Source: Caballeronia arvi (GTDB taxonomy: Bacteria; Pseudomonadota; Gammaproteobacteria; Burkholderiales; Burkholderiaceae). From it: a DNA stretch of 64,000 bases. The notes beneath the pieces are model-generated. The model was not told the origin of the DNA, did no database searches, and saw only the letters and a list, made by a program, of their open reading frames with translations. The translations under genes were made by a program, and so were the position numbers. Shown here in pieces: positions 54,784 through 61,933 of this stretch. The stretch lies in the NCBI RefSeq assembly GCF_001544695.2, contig NZ_FCOM02000001.1:124001-188000 (forward strand), in the 5' to 3' direction. The number at the start of each line of letters is the position of its first letter. Within the stretch, counting starts at the first letter, position 1.

Positions 54784-55545
54784 TCAGTACGTCGCGCGTC
54801 CGCCCGACAGATCGAACACCGCGCCTGTGCTGAACGCGCAGTCTTCGGACGACAGCCACAGGATCAGCGAGGCGGCCTCCTGCGGCATGAGGAAGCGGTT
54901 CATCGGGATCTTGGAGAGCATGTAGTCGATGTGCTGCTGCGACATCGAATCGAAGATTTCGGTTTTGGCGGCGGCGGGCGTGACGGCGTTCACGAGAATG
55001 TTCTTGCCCGCGAGTTCCTTGCCGAGCGATTTCGTGAGACCGATCAGCCCGGCCTTCGATGCGCTGTAGTGCGAAGCGTTCGGATTGCCTTCCTTGCCCG
55101 CCACCGACGCGATATTCACGATACGCCCGTAGCCCGCCTTCAGCATGTGCGGCACGACGGCGCGGCACGTGAGATACGGCCCGATCAGATTGACATCGAT
55201 GACGCGGCGCCACACGTCGGGCGCGAGTTCCCACGTCGTGCCATTGCCGCCTGTGATGCCCGCGTTATTGACTAGCACGTCGATTCTGCCGTGCGCGGCG
55301 AGCGTCTTTTGCGCGGCGGCCTCGACGGAAAATTCGTCGGTCAGTTCGACGACGGCGTCGCTGACCTTGCGCTCTGCGTGCTTCGCCGAGAGTTCGGCGC
55401 TCGTTCGCGCGAGGCGTTCGCCGTCGACGTCCCACAGCGATACGTCGGCGCCGGATTCCAGCGCGCGTTCCGCCACCGCGAGGCCGATTCCGCGCGCGCC
55501 GCCCGTGACGATGACGACGCGTCCAGCCAGATCGATACGGTTCAT
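54784..55545 (-). CDS. SDR, possible 2-keto-3-deoxy-L-rhamnonate 4-dehydrogenase
   Basis: AAAGGAGA upstream places the start at MNRIDLAGRVVIV (55545), giving 253 residues. It is a classical SDR: VTGGARGIGLAVA, NNAGITGG, serine in NIASVAGKEG and Y-x-x-x-K in HYSASKAG, with a C-terminal STGAVFDLSGGRATY. It heads the operon with an MFS carrier and rhmD. In the diketo branch of rhamnose breakdown an SDR oxidises 2-keto-3-deoxy-L-rhamnonate at C4, and this enzyme fits that slot. The hydrolase needed next is not in view. A FabG-like general reductase remains possible. Confidence 0.82.
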   Translation of the reverse strand: MNRIDLAGRVVIVTGGARGIGLAVAERALESGADVSLWDVDGERLARTSAELSAKHAERKVSDAVVELTDEFSVEAAAQKTLAAHGRIDVLVNNAGITGGNGTTWELAPDVWRRVIDVNLIGPYLTCRAVVPHMLKAGYGRIVNIASVAGKEGNPNASHYSASKAGLIGLTKSLGKELAGKNILVNAVTPAAAKTEIFDSMSQQHIDYMLSKIPMNRFLMPQEAASLILWLSSEDCAFSTGAVFDLSGGRATY

Positions 55546-55597
55546 GAGTTCGTCTCCTTTCGTTGTTCGTTGCTTTGGGTTCGATGCCGTGAGAGGC

Positions 55598-55626
55598 ACT
55601 ATAGTCCCGCAGCAATAGCGCAACAA
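55598..55626 (-). promoter_or_regulatory. Predicted promoter of the SDR-MFS-rhmD operon
   Basis: On the reverse strand TTGTTG (55626-55621) and TATAGT (55603-55598) are separated by 17 nt, 53 nt before the SDR start. This is a good sigma-70 match in otherwise GC-rich DNA. Confidence 0.55.
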
Positions 55627-55687
55627 TTCGAAAGGGCGATCGTTCGATAGCAAAAGCGGATCGATGGGGTCGGCCGGATGGCCACTC

Positions 55688-55767
55688 GTTATGATTTCTC
55701 GATGAAACCACCAGAAACCGGCCTAAAATTACGATTTCTCGATAACCGTTAAGAAATCTCGATGACG
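55688..55767 (+). repeat. Left 80-nt repeat block flanking the Fic gene
   Basis: Three copies of a TTTCTCGATGA-type motif lie at 55695-55705, 55735-55745 (GATAA variant) and 55755-55765, spaced 40 and 20 nt. The block matches 57242-57321 without gaps at about 51 of 80 positions by hand count. The Fic start codon (55762) lies inside the third motif, so this is also the promoter/operator zone. Confidence 0.75.
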
Positions 55768-57246
55768 CCGATCGGTTATGCCCGTCTCATCGCCATCGGC
55801 GAGCTGCGCGTGACGCCGCCGCCGCGGCTCGCGTACGCCAGTTCGTCAGTGAACCGGCGCATCGACAGCGAAAGCCAGATTCTGTTTCCGAACAGCGTCG
55901 CCTTTGACGATACGCCCGTCGGTCATCTGGAGTTCGCCCTGCGCCACGAAGGCGTGAATCTCGAGATCATCGACGCCGCGTTCGAGCACATGGAGCCTGG
56001 CGAACTCATCGCGCGCCTGCGCGCGACGCCGACCGGCGAACAGATTCGCCGTGCCTGCTTTCTCTGGGAATGGCTGAGCGGCAAGGAACTGGATGCGGGC
56101 GTGAGCATCCGCGGCGGTTATGTCGATCTGTTTCCCACTGACATGTACTACACGGCGCCGCAGCCCACGCGCGCGTCGCGTTTTCGTGTGCGCAACAACG
56201 CCCTCGGGACGCCCGGGTTTTGCCCGATCGTCCATCGCGCGGCGATTCCCGCCGACCCGCCCTTGACCGACCTGCTTCTCGAAGCGCAGAGCGCGCTCGA
56301 TGCCATGCAGGACCCGGAGTTGTATCGGCGCGCGCTCGCGTTTCTGTATTGGTCGGAGACACGCGGCAGTTATGCGATCGAATCGGAAACGCCCAGCTCG
56401 GACAAGCAGGAACGCTTCGTTCAACTCCTGAGGCGCGCGGGCGAGCCGGCGACAGTCGACGAAGAATGGCTCGTGCAACTGCAAAACGTGATCGTGCGCG
56501 ACGCCTACGGTCAGGAAGCGTCGTACCGGACCAAGCAGAACTGGCTGGAGGACGCAGCTGGCCGGGTCGACTTCTTCCCCGTGCCGATCGACGATCTGCG
56601 GCGGGTGATGACCCACTGGGAAGACTTCGTCAACGATCAGAAACGCTGCCCCGACGTGCTCGTAAAAGCGGCATGCGCGGCCTTCGGCTTCGTCTATCTG
56701 CATCCGTTTTTCGATGGCAACGGCCGGCTGCATCGCTTTCTCATTCAGCACGTGCTCGCGCGCTCGGGGCTGCTCGGCGCGGATACGGTGATTCCCGTGT
56801 CCGCAGTGATGGAGCGCAACATTCCGGCGTATCACGCGGTGCTGACGGCGTTCTCGCGCCCGGTGACACGGCTGTGGAACTACCGGCGTATCGACACCGA
56901 GCCGCTCGTGCTCAGCGCGCCTTCGAGCCGCGCCTATCGCTTCTTCAATGCCGACCGCGAGGTCGCATTCCTGTACGCGATGATCAAGGAGGCCGTGCGC
57001 GACGAGATTCCGCGCGAGATTGCATGGCTGCAGGGATACGACGCCGCGTTCGCGCAGCTGAACGACGAGTTTGATCTTCCGCGCAAGGACCTTTCGGCGC
57101 TCATTCGCATGGTCCAGTCGAACAAGGGCGTGCTATCGGCGCATCGGAGAAAGCAGTATCAGCACATTCCTCGCGCCGTCCTCGACCGCATCGAGGAAGT
57201 CGTGCGCACGGCCTTTTCGAACCACTTGGCGACACCGAAAAGTTAG
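55762..57246 (+). CDS. Fic family protein (AMP-transferase type)
   Basis: The 494-residue protein carries the full Fic active-site motif HPFFDGNGRLHR (residues 314-325) with catalytic H314. An inhibitory-helix-like segment G202-S-Y-A-I-E207-S-E precedes it; this is near the consensus (S/T)xxxE(G/N) but has S in place of G/N. The N-terminal 190 residues are a separate domain of unknown type. The C-terminal part is helical, with SALIRMVQSNKGVLSAHRR suggesting a winged HTH. Fic enzymes transfer AMP to target hydroxyls and often act as toxins or host modulators. The start codon lies within the left flanking repeat and lacks a clear ribosome site. No separate antitoxin gene is adjacent. Confidence 0.9.
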   Translation: MTPIGYARLIAIGELRVTPPPRLAYASSSVNRRIDSESQILFPNSVAFDDTPVGHLEFALRHEGVNLEIIDAAFEHMEPGELIARLRATPTGEQIRRACFLWEWLSGKELDAGVSIRGGYVDLFPTDMYYTAPQPTRASRFRVRNNALGTPGFCPIVHRAAIPADPPLTDLLLEAQSALDAMQDPELYRRALAFLYWSETRGSYAIESETPSSDKQERFVQLLRRAGEPATVDEEWLVQLQNVIVRDAYGQEASYRTKQNWLEDAAGRVDFFPVPIDDLRRVMTHWEDFVNDQKRCPDVLVKAACAAFGFVYLHPFFDGNGRLHRFLIQHVLARSGLLGADTVIPVSAVMERNIPAYHAVLTAFSRPVTRLWNYRRIDTEPLVLSAPSSRAYRFFNADREVAFLYAMIKEAVRDEIPREIAWLQGYDAAFAQLNDEFDLPRKDLSALIRMVQSNKGVLSAHRRKQYQHIPRAVLDRIEEVVRTAFSNHLATPKS

Positions 57247-57321
57247 ATTTTTTCGATGAGAATGACGAAATCGCCCCGAAAATTAAAACTTCTCGATGAG
57301 AGTTAAAGAATTTCGAGTCGG
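57242..57321 (+). repeat. Right 80-nt repeat block flanking the Fic gene
   Basis: Copies of the TTTCTCGATGA motif lie at 57249-57259, 57289-57299 and a degenerate one at 57309-57319. They have the same 40 and 20 nt spacing as the left block, and every copy is offset by exactly 1554 nt. The AAAATTA (57279-57285) and GTTAA (57302-57306) elements are also shared. The block begins at the Fic stop codon. Confidence 0.72.
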
Positions 57322-57338
57322 GAGGCGCCCAGACGGGG

Positions 57339-57458
57339 CTATTCGGTCCGCTGCGACGGGACGGAAGTCGAATCCCTGAAGTGCCTGTCGGCGACGAGTG
57401 CGAATCCGAAAAGCGCGGCCACACCTATCGGGCAAATAAACAGAACAGCGATCAACAC
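57339..57458 (-). CDS. Possible 39-residue membrane peptide
   Basis: A GTG at 57458 lies 5 nt after GGGAGG and opens a 39-codon frame: one hydrophobic helix (LIAVLFICPIGVAALFGFAL), then a polar tail DRHFRDSTSVPSQRTE. The frame stays open to an ATG at 57602, but the ribosome site favours the short form. It lies just after the right Fic repeat. A small single-pass membrane protein is plausible but unproven. Confidence 0.4.
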   Translation of the reverse strand: MLIAVLFICPIGVAALFGFALVADRHFRDSTSVPSQRTE

Positions 57459-57648
57459 GGCGACCTCCCACTGATTGATGCCTCGCAGTGTAGCTCGCAA
57501 AAAGCCGCTAATTGACGCGAAATTCGCCAATACTCCTTTCAATAATAACGAATTGTTGTTTCGGACGATGCCGATGGATGCGCCATCAAAAGCAAACCGC
57601 ATTAAAACGAAATCGCCGTGAAACCCCGCGGCTTCACGGCGATGCGAA

Positions 57649-58167
57649 TTACAGCCGTTCCAGCACAGGCGTTTGCTCCGGTCGCAGCGCCAGCCAGTAG
57701 ATCAGGAAGCGCCCCGCGAAAATCCCCGCCACCAAGCCGGTCACTACGCCGTTCAGCACGACGAAGGTCGAATCCACCCCCATATGCACCGACGTCGCGA
57801 GTTCGAAGCCGATCCAGAATTTCATCGCGAAAGTCAGCAGGATCAGCACGAGCGGCACCGCCGAGCCGGGCAGCGTGACGGTGCGCCGTATACGATCCAC
57901 CGTCATCCCGCTCTTCTTCGCGACCGCCGCGCCGATGCCCACGCCCAGCGCGCCGCCTGCCATCCACATCGACGCCGTGGCCCATCCGGTCTCAGGGTCC
58001 GACAGCAGATGCAGCAGGCCCCAGCCAGCGAACACCGCCGGCACGATGCCCAACTTCGAAAGCGGAGCGGTGCCCGCCTTCATCGCCTTCATGCCGCGCG
58101 AAACCAGTATTGCAAGCAGAACCCAAACCCAGGTAGGCGTACCCAGCAAAATATCCTGGAAGGACAT
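57649..58167 (-). CDS. Membrane protein of unknown function, divergent from a TetR gene
   Basis: AGGAGAAC upstream sets the start at MSFQDILLGTPTWVWVLL (58167), giving 172 residues. About five hydrophobic helices are visible: WVWVLLAILVSRG, GIVPAVFAGWGLLHLL, WMAGGALGVGIGAAV, VPLVLILLTFAMKF and VVTGLVAGIFAGRFLIYW. Short charged loops (GMKAMKAG, KKSGMTVDRIRR) separate them. The pattern resembles uncharacterised multi-pass proteins of the DUF6622 type. Two matched palindromes lie between it and the TetR gene, which therefore probably represses it. Confidence 0.72.
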   Translation of the reverse strand: MSFQDILLGTPTWVWVLLAILVSRGMKAMKAGTAPLSKLGIVPAVFAGWGLLHLLSDPETGWATASMWMAGGALGVGIGAAVAKKSGMTVDRIRRTVTLPGSAVPLVLILLTFAMKFWIGFELATSVHMGVDSTFVVLNGVVTGLVAGIFAGRFLIYWLALRPEQTPVLERL

Positions 58168-58256
58168 GATCGTTCTCCTGTGAAACCTGACGCGATTGAT
58201 CGGAATGTGTCGGCGTTCGCGCCGTGCATCTGGAGGCACAGCGCTTGTCGCCGTTA

Positions 58257-58275
58257 ATCTTTACGTTGGAAAGAT
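58257..58275. promoter_or_regulatory. TetR operator candidate 1
   Basis: ATCTTTACGTTGGAAAGAT is a 19-nt imperfect palindrome in the divergent gap between the membrane-protein and TetR genes. It agrees with the second site (58306-58324) at 15 of 19 positions, and the two centres are 49 nt apart. Confidence 0.65.
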
Positions 58276-58305
58276 TTTGACTTTGGCGTCGGTTTGCGTC
58301 AACAT

Positions 58306-58324
58306 AAATTTACATTGTAAAGAT
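58306..58324. promoter_or_regulatory. TetR operator candidate 2
   Basis: AAATTTACATTGTAAAGAT contains the perfect 13-nt palindrome TTTACATTGTAAA (58309-58321). It is nearer the TetR start codon and fits autorepression. The shared core TTTAC-x-TTG-x-AAAGAT with site 1 supports one regulator for both. Confidence 0.68.
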
Positions 58325-58350
58325 TGATCGACCGACGAGTCCTGATTCCT

Positions 58351-59019
58351 ATGCAGAATCCCACGCCAGCAAGAAAACGGGGCCGCCCAGCGAAAACGCC
58401 CGAGAGCGCGCCTCATCCCTACCATCACGGTTCGCTGCCGGATGCGTTACTGCACGCCGCCGAAACCGTGTTACGGCGCGACGGACTGCGCGGTCTTACC
58501 CTGCGCGCCATCGCGCGCGAGGCCGGCGTGTCGCATACGGCCCCTCAACACCATTTCGGCGACACGGCGGGCGTGCTCGCCGAACTCGCGGCAAGCGGAC
58601 ATCGGCGGCTCGCGCAATCGATGCAGAAGCGCGCCGCCGGCATCGGACCCGGCGCGGAACGCAGCCGGGCGATCGCGCACGGCTATATCGATTTCGCCGT
58701 CGCCAATCCCGACCTCTTCCGGCTGATGTCGCGCAACGAGTTGCTCGACACGGAAAGGCCGTCGCTCGTCGAAGCGCGGCGCATGTCCGCCGCCGGCCTC
58801 GCCGACGTGTTCGATTCGGTGCCCGACATCGCGCCGGGCAGCAAGAGCGCATTCGGCGCGATGGGTACGGATCAGACCATCGCGATGGCGTCGGCGTGGG
58901 CGCACGTGCACGGACTCGCGTCGCTGCTGATCGACAACCGGCTGTCCGCGCTCGCCGCCGCGCCCGGCACGTTCGGCACACCGCGCGAACTGGTCGACGC
59001 CGTGATCGACACGATGTGA
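58351..59019 (+). CDS. TetR/AcrR family transcriptional regulator
   Basis: The start at MQNPTPARKRGRPAKTPE (58351) is chosen over a TTG at 58324, which lies in the operator. The 222-residue protein has a basic, proline-rich N-terminal tail, then a TetR HTH: LRAIAREAGVSHTAPQHHFG (about residues 54-73). A C-terminal ligand domain of the TetR WHG type follows (RAIAHGYIDFAVANPDLFRLM). It is divergent from the membrane-protein gene with two matched palindromes between, so autoregulation and repression of that gene are likely. Confidence 0.88.
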   Translation: MQNPTPARKRGRPAKTPESAPHPYHHGSLPDALLHAAETVLRRDGLRGLTLRAIAREAGVSHTAPQHHFGDTAGVLAELAASGHRRLAQSMQKRAAGIGPGAERSRAIAHGYIDFAVANPDLFRLMSRNELLDTERPSLVEARRMSAAGLADVFDSVPDIAPGSKSAFGAMGTDQTIAMASAWAHVHGLASLLIDNRLSALAAAPGTFGTPRELVDAVIDTM

Positions 59020-59209
59020 GAGCCGCGCGACTGCGCGCCAGCGAACGGCAGTCGCGCGCGCTTCGCCCGTAAGATCAGAGGTTCCATCGATGCATTTTTG
59101 AGCACGATGTCCCGCGCCATTTACAATGTCGGATCGACTGCGCATGGCGCGCGCCCCCGCGCCGAACCACGCCTTTAGCGGTCTCACCCTCACGCCCCCG
59201 ACTGGCTGT

Positions 59210-60064
59210 ATGGTCACTGAAACGTCTTCCTCCGAATCGCTCGCCGTCGCCGAACGCGTGCGCGAACTCATGGCCCGTCATGGCATCGGAAAGCGGCAGC
59301 AGACCGCCGAGCTGTGCCGTATTCTCGACCTGAGTTTTTCGCAGGGTCATCGCAAACTGCGCGGCAACAGTCCGTGGACGCTCGCGCAGATCCGCCGCGT
59401 CGCCGATGCCTTCGACGAGCCCGCGCTGAAGCTCTTCGATTCGATCAACACGCGCCCCGACGATACCGAAGGCACCGCGCACGATGCCGTCCTGAAGCTC
59501 GGTTCGCTCGAAATTGCGTGCATGGCGTGGGTCGGCAACGCGCTCGAAGCGGGCAGCCGTCCGGATTTCATCGCGCAGAAGCTCAACGGCCGCTGGATCG
59601 TGACGAAGCATGAAGGCGTGCTGCTGCACGAAGCGTGCGACGTCCACAAGATCGAGATCCAGCCGCGCCGCACGGACACCGATAAGCCGGTGATCGCCGT
59701 GGTCGACGACGATCACGCCTCCGCCGACAATCTGCACGACTATCTCGAAGCCACCGGCTTCACGGCGATGGCGTTTTACGGCCTCGACGCCTTTCTCGAA
59801 ACGCTTCAGGCACAAGTGTTCGATGCCGTCGTGATCGACTGGCTGTTCGGCGTGCATACGTCGGCGGACGCGATCCGCGCGGTGCGCGAGTCGGACAATC
59901 CGGATGCGCCGGTTTTCGTGCTGACGGGCGAGCTCACCACGGGCAAGGCGAGCGAATCGGAGATCAGCCAGGTGATTCGCGATTACAACGTGGCGTGTTT
60001 CGAGAAGCCCGCGCGGCTCGGCATTCTCGTCGCGGATCTTTCCAAGCGGTTGATGCGCAGCTAG
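59210..60064 (+). CDS. BetR-type DNA-binding/receiver fusion protein
   Basis: From MVTETSSSES at 59210 the product is 284 residues; an in-frame ATG at 59126 would add 28. The N-terminal part (about 10-75) is a BetR-like helical domain, LMARHGIGKRQQTAELCRIL with SQGHRKLRGNSPWTLAQIRR. A middle region follows, then a C-terminal response-regulator receiver with IAVVDDDHASADNL, phospho-acceptor aspartate in VVIDWLFG and the lysine in CFEKPARLG. The effector sits before the receiver, the reverse of usual order. It is convergent with the hybrid histidine kinase, a plausible partner. Confidence 0.84.
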   Translation: MVTETSSSESLAVAERVRELMARHGIGKRQQTAELCRILDLSFSQGHRKLRGNSPWTLAQIRRVADAFDEPALKLFDSINTRPDDTEGTAHDAVLKLGSLEIACMAWVGNALEAGSRPDFIAQKLNGRWIVTKHEGVLLHEACDVHKIEIQPRRTDTDKPVIAVVDDDHASADNLHDYLEATGFTAMAFYGLDAFLETLQAQVFDAVVIDWLFGVHTSADAIRAVRESDNPDAPVFVLTGELTTGKASESEISQVIRDYNVACFEKPARLGILVADLSKRLMRS

Positions 60065-60085
60065 TCACCACACTGAGGCCACCCC

Positions 60086-61930
60086 TCACGCGGCGCGCCG
60101 GCGCACCGTCACCGCGCGGTGTACTGCGTCCTTCAGCACCTCGTAGCGCACCGGCTTCAGCAAATAGTCGAAGAACAGCACCACCGCGCTCGGGTCCACC
60201 AGCTCGGGCGCGTAGGCGCTCACCGCGATGATCGGCACGCTCGCGCCCGGCGCGCTGCGCGAGCGGTATTCGTTCGCGAACGAGTAACCGTCCTTGCCCG
60301 GCATGTGCAGGTCCGCGAGGATCACGTCGGCGTCGTTGGCGCGCAGCCAAGCGAGCGCGCTGTCGACATCCGGCAACGCGACGGCCGAATAACCCAGATG
60401 CGTGAGCATCTCGCTGAGCGAATCGCGGATCGACTCGTGGTCATCGATCACGAGCACGCGCGATCGGCGCAGCTCGGGCGCGTCGGCTTCCTGCTCGCCG
60501 CGCTCGGGCATGCGCGCGACCGATACCGCCGGCAAGCTCACGCGAAACGCAGCGCCCTGTCCCACTTCGCTCGACACCTCGATCGTGCCACCGAGCAGAT
60601 CGACGAGCCCGCGCACGACCGCGAGCCCCATGCCCGCGCCGTCGAAGCGCCGCGTGCTCGACGAATCGAGTTGCATGAATTCCTGAAAGATCAGCGGCAG
60701 TTGCTCGCGCGGGATGCCCGGGCCTGTGTCGATCACGGAAATATCGAGACGCTTGTCCGTACGCGCAAAATGCACGTCGATGGAACCGGCGTCGGTGTAC
60801 TTGATCGCGTTGGTGACGAGATTGGTCACGATCTGCCGCACGCGATGCGGGTCCGATTCGATCGGCCCGCGCTCGCCTGCGTAGTCGCCGCGCAGCGTCA
60901 GCCCCTTCGCGCTCGCGGCGGGCGTGTTCGCATCGACAATGGATTCGAGCAGTTCGACCGGATCGAATACGACCATGCGCAGTTCGAGCTTGCCCGCGCC
61001 GAGACGCGCGTAATCGGTGAGATCGCGCATCTGCGCTTCGAGATGGCGCGCGCCCGCTTCCAGGCGCTGCATGATCTTGCGATCCGCGTCGCCGCGCGCG
61101 TTCAGGCCGAGCAGTTCCACCGACGAAACGATCGCGTGCAGCGGCGTGCGCAATTCGTGGCTGATCATGCCGAGAAACGTATCCTTCGCGACACCGGCCT
61201 CGCGCGCGACGCGCGTCGCCTGATGTTCGGCCGCGAGCGCCGCCCGTTGCTGCTCGATGAGCCGCGTGCGCCGATAGCCGTTCAACAGCAAGAGCGCGGT
61301 CGCCGCCGCCGACAGCAGCCCGAGCAGAATGCCGCCGTAGATCAGATAGCGGCGCTTCGCGTCGAAGTCGCGCACGATCGCCTCGCGCTCGGCGATATCC
61401 ATGAGGCGCCGCCCGCCCGCCAGTTCCGCGACGACCGGCGCGTTCTGGCGCAGCACGCCGATCACGCGCAAGGTGTGCTGACGCTCTTCCGCCTTGAGCC
61501 CGGCGACGTCGGCCTGAATGGAATCGAGCGCGGTCTGCAATTGCCGCAGGATTTCGCGCTGCCGGTTGAGGAGCGATTCGTGTCCATCGGCCATCCCCGT
61601 CGACGCCGACACCTGCGTCAGCCGCGCGCGCAGCAGACGATAGCTCACACGCACGGCATCGGCGTCCTCGTCGATGCCATTGCGATACAGGAGCACGTGA
61701 TTCTCGAAGCGCTCGTAGGCGATCTGCAACTGCGCGGCGTCCCAGTAGACGTCATAGGGCACGACGAGTCTGTGCGTCTCGCGCGCGATGAGCCCCGAAT
61801 ACAGCATGTAGCCGACCGCGCCGATCGGCGGCGCGACCGCGAACGCGATCAGCGCCGCGTACCACAGGCGGCGGAACCACGGGCGCGCCGTGTGGGCGCG
61901 CAGCGAAGGTTCGGTGCTCGTGACGGCCAT
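60086..61930 (-). CDS. Hybrid sensor histidine kinase with C-terminal receiver
   Basis: The 614-residue protein has a membrane helix at about 22-46, a periplasmic helical sensor region (50-195), a second helix (196-217) and a HisKA domain with phospho-accepting H258 in MISHELRTPLHA. An ATPase domain follows (N box NLVTNAIKYTD, G1 DTGPGIPRE, G2 GAGMGLAVVRG), then a receiver with D540 in ILADLHMPGKDG. It senses an envelope or membrane signal and relays phosphate. The stop is 21 nt from the convergent BetR-receiver gene. The NERD-helicase gene ends 3 nt before its start, so the two are co-transcribed. Confidence 0.92.
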   Translation of the reverse strand: MAVTSTEPSLRAHTARPWFRRLWYAALIAFAVAPPIGAVGYMLYSGLIARETHRLVVPYDVYWDAAQLQIAYERFENHVLLYRNGIDEDADAVRVSYRLLRARLTQVSASTGMADGHESLLNRQREILRQLQTALDSIQADVAGLKAEERQHTLRVIGVLRQNAPVVAELAGGRRLMDIAEREAIVRDFDAKRRYLIYGGILLGLLSAAATALLLLNGYRRTRLIEQQRAALAAEHQATRVAREAGVAKDTFLGMISHELRTPLHAIVSSVELLGLNARGDADRKIMQRLEAGARHLEAQMRDLTDYARLGAGKLELRMVVFDPVELLESIVDANTPAASAKGLTLRGDYAGERGPIESDPHRVRQIVTNLVTNAIKYTDAGSIDVHFARTDKRLDISVIDTGPGIPREQLPLIFQEFMQLDSSSTRRFDGAGMGLAVVRGLVDLLGGTIEVSSEVGQGAAFRVSLPAVSVARMPERGEQEADAPELRRSRVLVIDDHESIRDSLSEMLTHLGYSAVALPDVDSALAWLRANDADVILADLHMPGKDGYSFANEYRSRSAPGASVPIIAVSAYAPELVDPSAVVLFFDYLLKPVRYEVLKDAVHRAVTVRRRAA

Positions 61931-61933
61931 CCG

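Noticed and set aside
55762..57246. Fic-antitoxin (FicT/FicA or Doc/Phd) two-gene system
   Set aside because: No small antitoxin gene precedes or follows; the inhibitory-like helix is within the same protein, so this is a single-gene Fic of the intramolecular type.
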